Positions 35,606-44,034 are shown, counted from the first letter of the stretch. The stretch is DNA of 64,000 nucleotides from SIG607 sp045592625 (GCA_045592625.1 JAZNVC010000023.1:51268-115267); one strand, 5' to 3'. A program made the numbers and translations. Notes: a model not told the origin generated them from the sequence alone.

Positions 35606-35942
35606 ACTTTTCCTCCCTTAGTTTTTTTATTAGCGTCCCTAACCTTTCTTCATTTACACAATATACGTTTTTATACTGCGATATGTAAAAGGCTGCTCTT
35701 TTGCTCAACTCAGAATTAGTTACAAAAATAATATAATCTGCGTAATCCTTTCCGTACCAACGGTATTTTTCTAAGGCATAAACCAAATTATCGTCATTTT
35801 CTTCACCATCAATATGTACCACGGAAATACTGCATCGTCTATGTTGCGGACGTACAAGAAAAAGCCACAGTTTTGCACAAATTGTACTAACGCCGCAAAC
35901 AGCAAAAAAAAGAAAAATAACCAAAACTATAATTTCACTCAT
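35592..35942 (-). CDS. Small membrane-anchored protein of unknown function
   Basis: A 116-residue protein with one N-terminal hydrophobic segment (about residues 4-30) and a cytoplasmic-looking charged tail of some 85 residues. I recognise no family. The tail alternates acidic and aromatic residues (EENDD, KYRWYGKDYADY) and ends Lys/Arg-rich. GAGGTG precedes the ATG at 35940-35942. It overlaps recD2 by 14 bases, so it is likely cotranscribed with recD2 and comF. Confidence 0.7.
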   Translation of the reverse strand: MSEIIVLVIFLFFAVCGVSTICAKLWLFLVRPQHRRCSISVVHIDGEENDDNLVYALEKYRWYGKDYADYIIFVTNSELSKRAAFYISQYKNVYCVNEERLGTLIKKLREEKYERS

Positions 35943-35985
35943 ATCAGCACCTCAATACATACTATGCCGATTAAAGCGAAATGAT

Positions 35986-36016
35986 AAAAGGGCTTTTATA
36001 CTTAAAAAGCCCTTTT
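35986..36016 (-). terminator. Terminator after cdaR
   Basis: AAAAGGGCTTTT pairs with AAAAAGCCCTTTT, flanked by A/T tracts, directly downstream of the ybbR/cdaR gene. Confidence 0.8.
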
Positions 36017-36028
36017 AGTATTTAAGTT

Positions 36029-37024
36029 TTAATTTAGGGTTACAGTAATATTACCTATTTCTTTTTTGAGATAAATTCCATCAGGAACGATAAGTTTAGC
36101 CTGAAAACTTAGTTTTCCTGCTTTATATTCTCTATAATCTATGGGGGTAAGTTTAATGTTATCAAGGTCATCTACAATATCGGGAAGACCGTACACAGCA
36201 ACCTTTGTAAGAGATATACTTTTTATTTTTTCATTTGCCGTCCCTTTTGCATCCTCATTGTTAAAAGTAGGCACTACTGAAACAGTTCTTTCTTTGTAAA
36301 CGGGAACAGTAACCTTCACTGTTTCAAAAGGCAAGGTATATTTTGAGTTATCAAGAACCCTGCCGTTCTCATCATAAAGAACAATATCCGCTTCATAGGT
36401 TTTGCTTTCTTTTATGGTATCAATAGCAGTTACAACCGCTTCAGCCCTGCTTAGCAGTTTCATATCTGCTCTGGGCCCTCTTACCACGATTTTGGTAAAT
36501 TCGTCAGAGTTTATAACAGGCTCACCTTTAAAGAAACTAATATCAAGTTTAGAATTTAGTGTAACCTCTTTTGCAACGGGAACAACATCGAATTCTTTGG
36601 TATCCACGAAGTCAAAGGTTACGTTTACCGACTTGGGCGAAACATCAAAAGTTACTCCGCTTTTTTTAGAGGAGGTGTTAACACTCAACGGAATGGTGTA
36701 ACTTCCGGCTCCTGTAACTTCACTTAAATCGGCAGTAATGATAATATCCGAAACTTCGATAGCACTAACGGTAGAATTTGGCCCGTAAGCAGTAACTGTT
36801 GCATTTTTTTCGTTATCTATCTTGATAACCTCAAGACCCATATCCCCTGCAAAACTGCCCTGGGTAGTTATATTTATAGAAATGTTTGCAAAGGATTTAT
36901 TGATTACTTCGGTCTGATCAATCGTAATGGCAAGCCAAAATATAAAAGCTACAACCACAGCAAAAATTACGCTGAATCTATTATTTGAAAAGAGTTTTCT
37001 AAAGGAAAAGTTTTTATTTTTCAT
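36029..37024 (-). CDS. cdaR: YbbR-domain protein CdaR, regulator of diadenylate cyclase
   Basis: A 331-residue protein with an N-terminal transmembrane anchor (about residues 15-35) and then three or four extracellular YbbR repeats, each ending in a VTVT/VTF-type strand. CdaR binds and modulates the membrane cyclase CdaA. Its start overlaps cdaA by 11 bases. The glmM gene that often completes this operon is not next to it; a terminator follows instead. Confidence 0.93.
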   Translation of the reverse strand: MKNKNFSFRKLFSNNRFSVIFAVVVAFIFWLAITIDQTEVINKSFANISINITTQGSFAGDMGLEVIKIDNEKNATVTAYGPNSTVSAIEVSDIIITADLSEVTGAGSYTIPLSVNTSSKKSGVTFDVSPKSVNVTFDFVDTKEFDVVPVAKEVTLNSKLDISFFKGEPVINSDEFTKIVVRGPRADMKLLSRAEAVVTAIDTIKESKTYEADIVLYDENGRVLDNSKYTLPFETVKVTVPVYKERTVSVVPTFNNEDAKGTANEKIKSISLTKVAVYGLPDIVDDLDNIKLTPIDYREYKAGKLSFQAKLIVPDGIYLKKEIGNITVTLN

Positions 37025-37925
37025 TTTTCTTTTCCTCCTCTTTTTTATTAGGCTTTATTCTGTCAATAAAAGACTTAATTTTAAAGAAGAGACCTTCTTC
37101 GCTGTGTTCCTGTTCATCTGAAAGTAAAGAACGGTAAAGTTCCTCACGCAAACGAATTTGGTCATATCCACGCTCTATTGTACCATTCTGAACCAAGGAA
37201 ATTTTGCCTGTTTCCTCTGAAACAACAATAACAACCGCGTCTGAAACCTCACTCATACCTATAGCGGCACGGTGTCTTGTTCCAAGACGAGAATTAAGAT
37301 TTGAATTGGAAGTAAGAGGAAGTATACAACCTGCAGCATAAAGCTTTCCGTTTCGTATAATCAGTGCTCCGTCATGAAGAGGAGACTTGGGATAAAATAT
37401 ATTACCCACCATCTGAGAAGAACTTTCAGCATTTATAATGGTTCCGGTATTTATTATATCACCGAGAGAGGTGGTTCTTTCAAACACAATTAAGGCACCG
37501 ATTTTTTGGTCGTGCATACTCTGAACAGCCATACAAATGCTGTCAACTGAAGCCCTTAGTTGTTCATCGTCGGTTTTTCCGGCAATTCCTAACTGACCAA
37601 GCTTACTGCGGCCGATTCGCTCAAGTGCACGTCTGATTTCAGGTTGGAAAATAACCGCAAGAGCAATAACTCCCCACTCCATAACTCTACGGAGTAACCA
37701 ATGCACCGTAACTAAGCCAAACCAACTTGAAACAAGATATGCTGCAAAAAGGATAATAAGACCCTTAACAAGCTGACCTCCACGACTTTCCGTAAGAAAC
37801 TGTATGGCCTTAAAAACGATGTAGGCAATTATGATAATATCGATTATGTCAAATACTGATATATGAGAAATCGCATATATAAGCTGACTCCAAAGAGTTC
37901 TTAATGCATCAAAAAAAGTGCTCAC
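37014..37925 (-). CDS. cdaA: Diadenylate cyclase CdaA (c-di-AMP synthase)
   Basis: A 303-residue membrane cyclase that makes cyclic di-AMP from two ATP. Three N-terminal transmembrane segments (to about residue 95) precede the DAC domain with the two signature motifs LHDGALII and GTRHRAAIG. The C-terminus is Lys/Glu-rich. C-di-AMP controls potassium and osmolyte uptake and wall homeostasis. Confidence 0.96.
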   Translation of the reverse strand: MSTFFDALRTLWSQLIYAISHISVFDIIDIIIIAYIVFKAIQFLTESRGGQLVKGLIILFAAYLVSSWFGLVTVHWLLRRVMEWGVIALAVIFQPEIRRALERIGRSKLGQLGIAGKTDDEQLRASVDSICMAVQSMHDQKIGALIVFERTTSLGDIINTGTIINAESSSQMVGNIFYPKSPLHDGALIIRNGKLYAAGCILPLTSNSNLNSRLGTRHRAAIGMSEVSDAVVIVVSEETGKISLVQNGTIERGYDQIRLREELYRSLLSDEQEHSEEGLFFKIKSFIDRIKPNKKEEEKKNEK

Positions 37926-37961
37926 ATCATCATTCCTTTCCTTTATATCATCACATTTTAT

Positions 37962-37990
37962 ATTCTAACATACAAAAACTCACTAATCAA
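37962..37990 (-). promoter_or_regulatory. Promoter of cdaA-cdaR
   Basis: On the minus strand, TTGATT (37985-37990) and TAGAAT (37962-37967) with a 17-bp spacer, about 37 bases before the cdaA start. Confidence 0.65.
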
Positions 37991-38026
37991 CCACTTTCTA
38001 ATATTTTTTATATATTTTATATATTT

Positions 38027-39157
38027 TTACTTAGCAATGGAAAATAACACTTTTTTAAGATATTCCATATCCGAAACACAGGTTAAAATACCGGGGGAAA
38101 TTCGCACTGCACCTCCATCAATACTGCCAAGTGTCCTATGGGCAAGCGGTGCACAATGGTAGCCGCCCCTAACCGCTATACCCTTCGAACTCAACAGTTC
38201 GGATACCTCTTCGCTTGTTTTTCCCTTTACGCTCAGTGCGATAACAGGAACAAAATCTTCACTGTTCTCGCTTCTTAAAATTACAGAAATGTTATTATTA
38301 TACGAAATGTCCTTTAAAAACTTTTTGCATAAAGCATTTTCGTGACGGTAAATATTATCTATTCCTTTGCTGTTTATAAAATCTATTCCTGCCCCGATAC
38401 CTAAAATTCCGGGCAAATTAACCGTTCCGCTTTCCAGCATTTCGGGCAGTTCTCTTGGCTGAAAAAGACTTAATGAACCGGTACCTGTTCCGCCTTCTAT
38501 AACGGTTTTTTCAATAGGCTTTCCCGTTATTAATATGCCTGTTCCCATTGGTGCTAAAAGCCCTTTATGTGAAGCTACACAAAGAAAATCGATTCCCATT
38601 TTTTCCATATCTATCGGTATTACTCCCGCGGTTTGAGCCGCATCTACACCAAAAAGAATATTATGCTTTTTGCAAAATTTTCCTATTTTTTCAATATCTA
38701 TTATTTTTCCGCAAACGTTTGAAGCATGGGTGCAAAAAATCAGTTTTGTATTAGGTTTAATAAGTCCTTCAATACTCCTTTCGGTTTCTTCACCCACAGC
38801 ATTAAAAACATCAAGTGTAATGCTTCCTTCGTTAGCCATTTTAAAGGCCGGTCTTGCCACACAGTTGTGCTCAAGATTTGATATAATAAGACCGTCACCC
38901 TTTTTTAAAACACCCTTAAGCACAAAGTTTACCGCCTGGGTGCAATTAAGAGTAAATATCACTCCCAAAGGGTCTTTAAAGCCAAAGAAATCTGCCGCCT
39001 TTTCTCTAACCGAATAAAGTTTTTCGGCGGCTGAAACCGAAAGACTGTGACCGCTTCTTCCCGGGTTTGCAGAATAATTTTTAAGAGCCGTTTCCACAGC
39101 CTTTATTACCCTTTCGGGCTTAAAATTGGTTGTTGCCGCATTATCAAGATAAATCAT
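38027..39157 (-). CDS. Cysteine desulfurase family protein (class V aminotransferase)
   Basis: A 376-residue PLP enzyme from ATG 39155-39157 (MIYLDNAATT). The Lys-containing motif is SHKGLLAPMGTG, and the C-terminal loop with the catalytic Cys is GGYHCAPLAHRTLG. EGGTGTGS is typical of the subfamily often found near DUF3343 and selenium genes. It probably mobilises sulphur from cysteine, or selenium from selenocysteine. It follows the DUF3343 gene by about 70 bases, with a hairpin in the gap. Confidence 0.88.
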   Translation of the reverse strand: MIYLDNAATTNFKPERVIKAVETALKNYSANPGRSGHSLSVSAAEKLYSVREKAADFFGFKDPLGVIFTLNCTQAVNFVLKGVLKKGDGLIISNLEHNCVARPAFKMANEGSITLDVFNAVGEETERSIEGLIKPNTKLIFCTHASNVCGKIIDIEKIGKFCKKHNILFGVDAAQTAGVIPIDMEKMGIDFLCVASHKGLLAPMGTGILITGKPIEKTVIEGGTGTGSLSLFQPRELPEMLESGTVNLPGILGIGAGIDFINSKGIDNIYRHENALCKKFLKDISYNNNISVILRSENSEDFVPVIALSVKGKTSEEVSELLSSKGIAVRGGYHCAPLAHRTLGSIDGGAVRISPGILTCVSDMEYLKKVLFSIAK

Positions 39158-39187
39158 TTTTTCACCACCTAATTCAAAAATCAAATA

Positions 39188-39216
39188 AGGCAACGGAAAT
39201 AACCCCCGTTGCCTTT
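39188..39216 (-). terminator. Hairpin between the DUF3343 and cysteine desulfurase genes
   Basis: GGCAACGG pairs with CCGTTGCC, followed on the minus strand by the weak T tract TTATTTGATTTTTG. It may be a partial terminator that lowers desulfurase expression relative to the small carrier. Confidence 0.55.
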
Positions 39217-39227
39217 CTGTTCCGCCG

Positions 39228-39449
39228 TCAGTCAAGCGGTATGATTTTAATTATTTTAACGTTTTCTCTTTTTAATAATCTTTCTATTTCCTCAATATTG
39301 CCTCCGGTAACAATTCCGTACCCGCAGCCATAATTTTCCGTTCCGTGTTTCATTCGCTCGGTTTCGGCTTCTATTCCTCTTTTTTTAAGAATTTCACGTC
39401 CTCTTATAGCGTGGGTTACTGTACCGGTAGCAACCACATACCTTTTCAT
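39228..39449 (-). CDS. DUF3343 protein, putative sulphur/selenium carrier
   Basis: A 73-residue protein of the DUF3343 family, with the TGTVTHAIRGREIL start and a Cys-Gly-Tyr-Gly motif (NYGCGYGIV) in the middle. The lone cysteine is a candidate for carrying persulphide. Such proteins are often found beside this type of cysteine desulfurase and have been proposed as carriers. No selD, yedF or yedE lies in the window. Confidence 0.8.
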   Translation of the reverse strand: MKRYVVATGTVTHAIRGREILKKRGIEAETERMKHGTENYGCGYGIVTGGNIEEIERLLKRENVKIIKIIPLD

Positions 39450-39494
39450 TTTTCCTCACGGTCCGTATATTTTTTATAGCTTTTAAAAGCTACA

Positions 39495-40541
39495 CTACAT
39501 ACTATGCGTCCTATCCTTCTCTGTTACCTTTTCTTCGGTATATTTATATATTACGGTAACTATAAGCGGTAAAACAAATATCCCCATAACCCCAAAAAAC
39601 TTAACACCTAAAACCAATGATAAAAGCGTCAACAGAGGATGAAGCCCCACCTGTTTTCCTACTATTTTAGGCTCTAAAACGTTTCTCGTAATAAGAACCG
39701 CCACATAAAGTATTAAAAGGCTGGTAAAAAGTCCGCTTTGCCCTTTTAAAAGAGCAATAACTGCCCACGGAATTAGTACAGCACCGCTCCCGAAAACAGG
39801 AAGAAGGTCAATAAATGCCGTTAAAAGAGCGATTTTTACAGCCGATTTTACACCGATTATTAAAAAGCCTACCACTAAAACTCCAAAGGCTATTAACGAT
39901 AAAATAACATATCCCTTTAATAGTTTAAAAACGTTCTCATAAAGAATAGTTTTGATTTTTTTAACAAATTCAATTCTCTTTTCATTGAGTGCAAAATACA
40001 GTATTTTTTTAAATACGCAAAAATCTTTTGCCACAAAACATCCGCTTATTACAGTTACTAATAGCCCAAGGATAAATGATGGTGCTTTTTTCAAAAAAGC
40101 CGAAATAAAATCCGAAACCAAATCTATGGCTTTGTTTGCAAAACTATTTAGCGATTGTCCTACAACGCTTCCTATTGCAGAAGAATTTTTAAAGCCCAGT
40201 CTTTTAAATAAATTTTCGATTTTTTCCACCGAAGTATCCATAATCGAAGAAAAACTTTCGGTATATTCGGGTAACTTTTCGTAAATTTTTATAACGCCGT
40301 CATAAATTCTGCTTCCAAAAAACACAAATAGAAAAAGCAATAAAAAATAAATACCGATTACCATAAAAAGAGCAACCGTTCCCTGTTTTAATTTAACCCT
40401 TTGGCTTACGTATAAAGCCGGTTTTTGAACAATTACAGCCAACAGAGTTCCTATAATAAAGGGCAACAGCACACCAAGGCAAAGCTTTAAAGCAACAATA
40501 AGCAAAAGTCCAATAACAAACAGATATGCCACCAACAGCAA
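39495..40541 (-). CDS. AI-2E family transporter / YtvI-like sporulation membrane protein
   Basis: A polytopic membrane protein of about 348 residues with seven or eight hydrophobic segments. It has the family's central soluble stretch (YEKLPEYTESFSSIMD) and the late GSGAVLIPWAVIALL motif. In Firmicutes this size class includes YtvI, a sporulation protein. The start is uncertain: the frame opens with TTG at 40539-40541, and no ATG lies between it and the upstream stop, so a TTG or ATT start is needed. Confidence 0.8.
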   Translation of the reverse strand: MLLVAYLFVIGLLLIVALKLCLGVLLPFIIGTLLAVIVQKPALYVSQRVKLKQGTVALFMVIGIYFLLLFLFVFFGSRIYDGVIKIYEKLPEYTESFSSIMDTSVEKIENLFKRLGFKNSSAIGSVVGQSLNSFANKAIDLVSDFISAFLKKAPSFILGLLVTVISGCFVAKDFCVFKKILYFALNEKRIEFVKKIKTILYENVFKLLKGYVILSLIAFGVLVVGFLIIGVKSAVKIALLTAFIDLLPVFGSGAVLIPWAVIALLKGQSGLFTSLLILYVAVLITRNVLEPKIVGKQVGLHPLLTLLSLVLGVKFFGVMGIFVLPLIVTVIYKYTEEKVTEKDRTHSM

Positions 40542-40585
40542 AAATTTTTTCTTTTTATCGTTTTCCGTAAAAATCCCGCTTTCTG

Positions 40586-40614
40586 TTGATTTTTATGTAA
40601 AGATAGTATATAAT
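40586..40614 (+). promoter_or_regulatory. Promoter of the ACT-domain gene
   Basis: TTGATT (40586-40591) and TATAAT (40609-40614) with a 17-bp spacer, about 30 bases before the ATG. Confidence 0.72.
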
Positions 40615-40644
40615 GAATAAAAATGTATTTAGGTGGCGTACAAA

Positions 40645-41076
40645 ATGAAGGAATATGATATGCTTCTCGTTAAAGCTTCGGCATTGCCCGAAGTATTTTC
40701 AAAGGTTTTATATGCAAAAGAATTACTTGAAGAAGGCGTTGTTTCAAGCATTAGTGCCGCAGTACAAAAAGTGGGTATTTCCCGAAGTGCCTTTTATAAA
40801 TACAAGGACCAAGTGTTTATCTACCATAGACAAGACACCAAAAATACCATAACCATAAGTGCTCATTTAAGTGACCGTGCAGGTGTATTTTCTGCACTTA
40901 CAGCCCGTTTATTCGAAAAAGGTGCAAATATTCTTACCATTAACCAAAACCATCCTGTTGACTCGGTTGCAGCCGTCACTATTTCTCTTCGTACCGATAA
41001 TATTATAATACCCTTAGAAGAACTGGTTAACCATTTAAGAAAAATTGACGGAGTTATTTCGGTAAAAATCATTTAA
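40645..41076 (+). CDS. ACT domain-containing protein (PheB/UPF0735-like)
   Basis: A 143-residue protein from the ATG at 40645, eight bases after AGGTGG. Residues about 1-60 form a small helix-turn-helix-like part (SISAAVQKVGISRSAFYKYKD) and residues 68-143 an ACT domain (ITISAHLSDRAGVFSALTARL). ACT domains bind amino acids. The family is called PheB in Bacillus, but its function is not established. It is alone on the plus strand here, converging on yunB with a four-base overlap. Confidence 0.88.
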   Translation: MKEYDMLLVKASALPEVFSKVLYAKELLEEGVVSSISAAVQKVGISRSAFYKYKDQVFIYHRQDTKNTITISAHLSDRAGVFSALTARLFEKGANILTINQNHPVDSVAAVTISLRTDNIIIPLEELVNHLRKIDGVISVKII

Positions 41077-41750
41077 TGTGTTCCAAAATTAAAAATATCC
41101 TCTGTGATTTCCGAGCCTTTTTCAACAACATTTGTGTAGGCTTCGGGAGTGATTCCTACTATAACGGTTTGGGCTGCAATAACGCTTGTGTTAACAGAAA
41201 AGGCTGACCTGTACCACGGAACAACTGTCTGTCCGTTCATTTTCACATTTATATGTATCTGATGAAGCACTTGATTTATTCCCGCACTGTAAAATCTGCT
41301 TTCAAAATCTGTTATAACCGTTGTGGTTATCTGCATTTTAAATTTAATATTAGGTCCTCTTCCAAGGGTATATTCGTTGCCGATTATTGTACCAAAGGGA
41401 ATTTTCAGAGTATATTTTTCTTTTTTGGCAATTTCCTCGGCAACACGTACCGAAATGTTTGACTTTACGTAATTAACTTTTGCTGCATTTACTTCCAGTG
41501 AGGTTACCTGACCGTTTTCATCCCTCGATAACATCACCAAATCGTCATATGATATGTTTTCTTCTGTAAATATATCAGAAACAGTTTTATCTACCAAACT
41601 TATCATCACCGTTTCACCTACAGACGAACTGTAGTCGGTTATAAGCGGTCTCAATCTTTTGTCTATACCTATAAAAAATATAAGAACAATAAGCATTATC
41701 GATAAAACAATAGATATAATTTTTAAATCTTTCCATTTGTTTTTACGCAT
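41073..41750 (-). CDS. yunB: Sporulation protein YunB
   Basis: A 225-residue YunB-family protein with one N-terminal membrane anchor and an extracytoplasmic domain. It has the family-type segments PFGTIIGNEYTLGRGPNI and INQVLHQIHINV. In B. subtilis it is a sigma-E-dependent spore-formation protein. It overlaps the convergent ACT-domain gene by four bases, with no terminator between them. Confidence 0.9.
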   Translation of the reverse strand: MRKNKWKDLKIISIVLSIMLIVLIFFIGIDKRLRPLITDYSSSVGETVMISLVDKTVSDIFTEENISYDDLVMLSRDENGQVTSLEVNAAKVNYVKSNISVRVAEEIAKKEKYTLKIPFGTIIGNEYTLGRGPNIKFKMQITTTVITDFESRFYSAGINQVLHQIHINVKMNGQTVVPWYRSAFSVNTSVIAAQTVIVGITPEAYTNVVEKGSEITEDIFNFGTH

Positions 41751-41759
41751 AAAAAAGCA

Positions 41760-41793
41760 CCTGCCCTTCCGTACATTATACGAAAAAGGCAGG
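41760..41793 (-). terminator. Terminator between the cytidylate-kinase-like gene and yunB
   Basis: CCTGCC pairs with GGCAGG and the stem extends through CCTTCCGT/ACGAAAAAGG. AAAAAA lies on one side and TTTTTT on the other, so it can act in either direction. Confidence 0.8.
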
Positions 41794-41826
41794 TTTTTTG
41801 TTTATAAAGCAGTGTTTTTAAAACTA

Positions 41827-42453
41827 TTAACCGTGAATTTTTTCCTGAACGCAATACTTAATTATGTGTGCAACATTTTCAAAGCCTATTTTACTGTCGA
41901 TGCACAAATCGTAAGAACGGGCATCGCCCCATTTGTTATCAGAAAAATAATTATGATAACTTGCACGTTTTTTATCGGATTTCTTAACCATATCAACAGC
42001 CTTGTCAAAGGAAATGTTTTCAAATTCCATAACACGCTTTGCTCTCTGTTTAATATCAGCATGAATGAAAACAGAAAGAAGGTTGTCGTTATCCTGTAAA
42101 ATACTGTCGGCACATCTGCCAACAATAATACAAGACTCTCTGTCGGCAATCTCTCTTATAATTTCAGCCTGAACAGCAAAAACCTTATCAACCAAAGGAA
42201 TATTAGGAACACCGCTCAATACACTTTCATAAGAATATGCCCCTAAAGACAAGGAATAGAGAAAACTGTTGGTGGGTTTTTCATCGTAATCCTTTAAAAT
42301 ATCGGCACTTAGTCCGCTATTCTTGGCGGCAAGGTCAAGAAGTTCTTTATCATAAACCTTTACCCCAAGGTCAGCACCAAGCATTTTAGCAATAGCGTGA
42401 CCGCCGCTACCAAATTCTCTGCCGATAGTAATCACAAAATTATTATTTGCCAT
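41827..42453 (-). CDS. Cytidylate kinase-like family protein
   Basis: A 208-residue P-loop kinase of the cytidylate-kinase-like group. The nucleotide loop is TIGREFGSGGHAIAKML; RCADSIL and an R-rich lid (KRVMEF, KSDKKRASYH) follow. It is common in Clostridia as a second, divergent Cmk homologue whose substrate is not known. Confidence 0.88.
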   Translation of the reverse strand: MANNNFVITIGREFGSGGHAIAKMLGADLGVKVYDKELLDLAAKNSGLSADILKDYDEKPTNSFLYSLSLGAYSYESVLSGVPNIPLVDKVFAVQAEIIREIADRESCIIVGRCADSILQDNDNLLSVFIHADIKQRAKRVMEFENISFDKAVDMVKKSDKKRASYHNYFSDNKWGDARSYDLCIDSKIGFENVAHIIKYCVQEKIHG

Positions 42454-42488
42454 ACAAAAACCCCTTACATAATTTTCCTTGCATTTAT

Positions 42489-42517
42489 ATTATATCAAAA
42501 TATTTATAAAAAATCAA
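42489..42517 (-). promoter_or_regulatory. Promoter of the cytidylate-kinase-like gene
   Basis: On the minus strand, TTGATT (42512-42517) and TATAAT (42489-42494) with a 17-bp spacer. It is back to back with the tRNA-Leu promoter. Confidence 0.75.
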
Positions 42518-42527
42518 CGAGTATTTC

Positions 42528-42556
42528 TTGACATAACCGCAAAAATGTTATAGAAT
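42528..42556 (+). promoter_or_regulatory. Promoter upstream of tRNA-Leu
   Basis: TTGACA (42528-42533) and TAGAAT (42551-42556) with a 17-bp spacer. The tRNA begins about 130 bases downstream, leaving a long leader. Confidence 0.72.
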
Positions 42557-42601
42557 ATTATGGCACACAAAAGTATATGTATTAAATATACACAATATGA
42601 T

Positions 42602-42650
42602 TTTGAGGGTGACGCACGTGGTGCGTCTGCCGGATAATTTATCACTCAAA
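42602..42650 (+). other. Structured element in the leader before tRNA-Leu
   Basis: TTTGAG..TGA (42602-42612) can pair with TCACTCAAA (42642-42650), enclosing a second perfect hairpin, ACGCAC/GTGCGT (42612-42626). It lies between the promoter and the tRNA. No open reading frame is evident in it. It may be a processing signal or a small RNA. Confidence 0.5.
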
Positions 42651-42687
42651 TTTCACCTATCTTTTCTATAAAATTAAATATAAATAT

Positions 42688-42770
42688 GCGGGTGTGGCGG
42701 AATTGGCAGACGCACTAGCCTTAGGAGCTAGCGGATCACCGTGCAGGTTCAAGTCCTGTCACCCGCACCA
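42688..42770 (+). tRNA. tRNA-Leu (UAG), CCA encoded
   Basis: A class II tRNA with acceptor GCGGGTG/CACCCGC, anticodon loop CCTTAGGAG (anticodon TAG) inside the stem CTAGC/GCTAG, a long variable arm and T-arm GCAGGTTCAAGTCCTGT. CCA is encoded at 42768-42770. Confidence 0.95.
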
Positions 42771-42772
42771 AG

Positions 42773-42802
42773 AATTCCAAGGACGTTAAGTTCTTGGAAT
42801 TT
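42773..42802 (+). terminator. Terminator after tRNA-Leu
   Basis: AATTCCAAG pairs with CTTGGAATT, followed by TTTTT. Confidence 0.82.
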
Positions 42803-42870
42803 TTACTTATTACCTATTAAGGTATCAAAACATATTTTAAGGTTAGTTGGTGTCCCCGCGACCAAAAAAT

Positions 42871-42895
42871 CCAAGTCCGAAGACTTGGTTTTTTA
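42871..42895 (+). terminator. Second hairpin terminator upstream of the CobW gene
   Basis: CCAAGTC pairs with GACTTGG around CGAA-type bases and is followed by TTTTTT. It probably prevents read-through from the tRNA into the metal GTPase genes. The 40 bases before it resemble a tRNA-like 3' tail that recurs near 63757. Confidence 0.7.
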
Positions 42896-42903
42896 TAATA
42901 GAT

Positions 42904-42932
42904 TTGCATTTTTTTATTATATGTAGTATAAT
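42904..42932 (+). promoter_or_regulatory. Promoter of the CobW-type GTPase pair
   Basis: TTGCAT (42904-42909) and TATAAT (42927-42932) with a 17-bp spacer. No Zur-type palindrome is obvious around it. Confidence 0.65.
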
Positions 42933-42965
42933 ATTACGGTTATATTAGAAAATGAGGTAATATGT

Positions 42966-44024
42966 ATGACTAAAATTGATATTTTTTCGGGTTTTTTAGG
43001 TGCAGGTAAAACCACACTTATTAAAAAACTTTTAAAGGAAGCTTTCAGCGGTGAACAAATTGTTATTATCGAAAATGAGTTTGGTGAAATTGGTATTGAC
43101 TCTGGCTTTTTAAAGGAGGCCGGCGTTCAGATTACCGAAATGAATCAAGGTTGCATCTGTTGTTCCTTGGTAGGCGATTTTGCTGCTTCGCTAAAGGAAG
43201 TTATCGAAAAATTTTCTCCTGACAGAATTCTTATTGAGCCTTCAGGTGTTGGAAAACTAAGTGACGTTATTAAGGCTGTCAAAGGTCTTGATATAACTGA
43301 TATAGAACTCAATAGTTTTATAACCGTTGCAGATGCAAGTAAGGTTAAAATCTATATGAAGAACTTTGGTGAATTTTACAATAACCAAATCGAAAATGCC
43401 GGTGCAATAATTTTAAGCCGTACTAAAGATATTAACGAAGAAAAACTTAAAAAGGCTGTTGAACTAATTAAGAGTCTTAACCATAACGCTGTAATTGTTA
43501 CTACAGATTGGAACGATATCGACGGCAAGGTTATTCTTTCTGCCCTTGAGCAAAAAAATAGTTTATCCCACGATTTAGAAGAACTCCATAAAGAGCATCA
43601 CCACCACGAAGGTGAAGAGTGCGACGACGAGAACTGTGATTGTCACCATCACCATCAAGATGAAGAGGAACATCATCACGAACATCATCACGAACACGGT
43701 GAAGAATGCAGTTGTGGCTGTCACGACCATGACCATCACCATCATCACGCAGACGAAGTGTTTAAGAGTTTCGGTTGTGAAACTGTAAATAAATACACCA
43801 AAGAGGATATTGAAAACATTTTAGAAACAGTTGAAAACGATTCTTCATACGGAATCGTTCTTCGTGCAAAGGGCATTATTGAAGGTGCAAACGGTTGGTT
43901 GCATTTTGACTACGTTCCGGGAGAAACAAACGTTAGAGAAGGAAGTGCCGGAGTTATAGGTAGGCTTTGTGTAATCGGCAAAGACTTAAATATTGATAAA
44001 CTCAAGGAAATTTTTAGACTGTAG
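42966..44024 (+). CDS. CobW-family (G3E) GTPase with a very His-rich metal-binding segment
   Basis: A 352-residue G3E P-loop GTPase: Walker A GFLGAGKTT (residues 9-17), the metal-binding CxCC motif GCICC near residue 63, and EPSGVG. Residues about 210-262 form an extreme His/Glu/Cys stretch holding more than 25 histidines plus CDDENCDCH and CSCGCH. The C-terminal CobW domain follows. Such proteins insert or buffer zinc, cobalt or nickel; the histidine stretch suggests storage or delivery of zinc or nickel. GAGG lies before the ATG. It is followed ten bases later by a second CobW-like gene, making a two-gene metal operon. Confidence 0.92.
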   Translation: MTKIDIFSGFLGAGKTTLIKKLLKEAFSGEQIVIIENEFGEIGIDSGFLKEAGVQITEMNQGCICCSLVGDFAASLKEVIEKFSPDRILIEPSGVGKLSDVIKAVKGLDITDIELNSFITVADASKVKIYMKNFGEFYNNQIENAGAIILSRTKDINEEKLKKAVELIKSLNHNAVIVTTDWNDIDGKVILSALEQKNSLSHDLEELHKEHHHHEGEECDDENCDCHHHHQDEEEHHHEHHHEHGEECSCGCHDHDHHHHHADEVFKSFGCETVNKYTKEDIENILETVENDSSYGIVLRAKGIIEGANGWLHFDYVPGETNVREGSAGVIGRLCVIGKDLNIDKLKEIFRL

Positions 44025-44034
44025 AGGTTAAAAA

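Noticed and set aside
43590..43760. His-codon repeat as a simple-sequence artefact
   Set aside because: The repeated CAT/CAC tract is in frame, interspersed with Cys and Glu codons and inside a complete CobW protein; such segments are common in this family.
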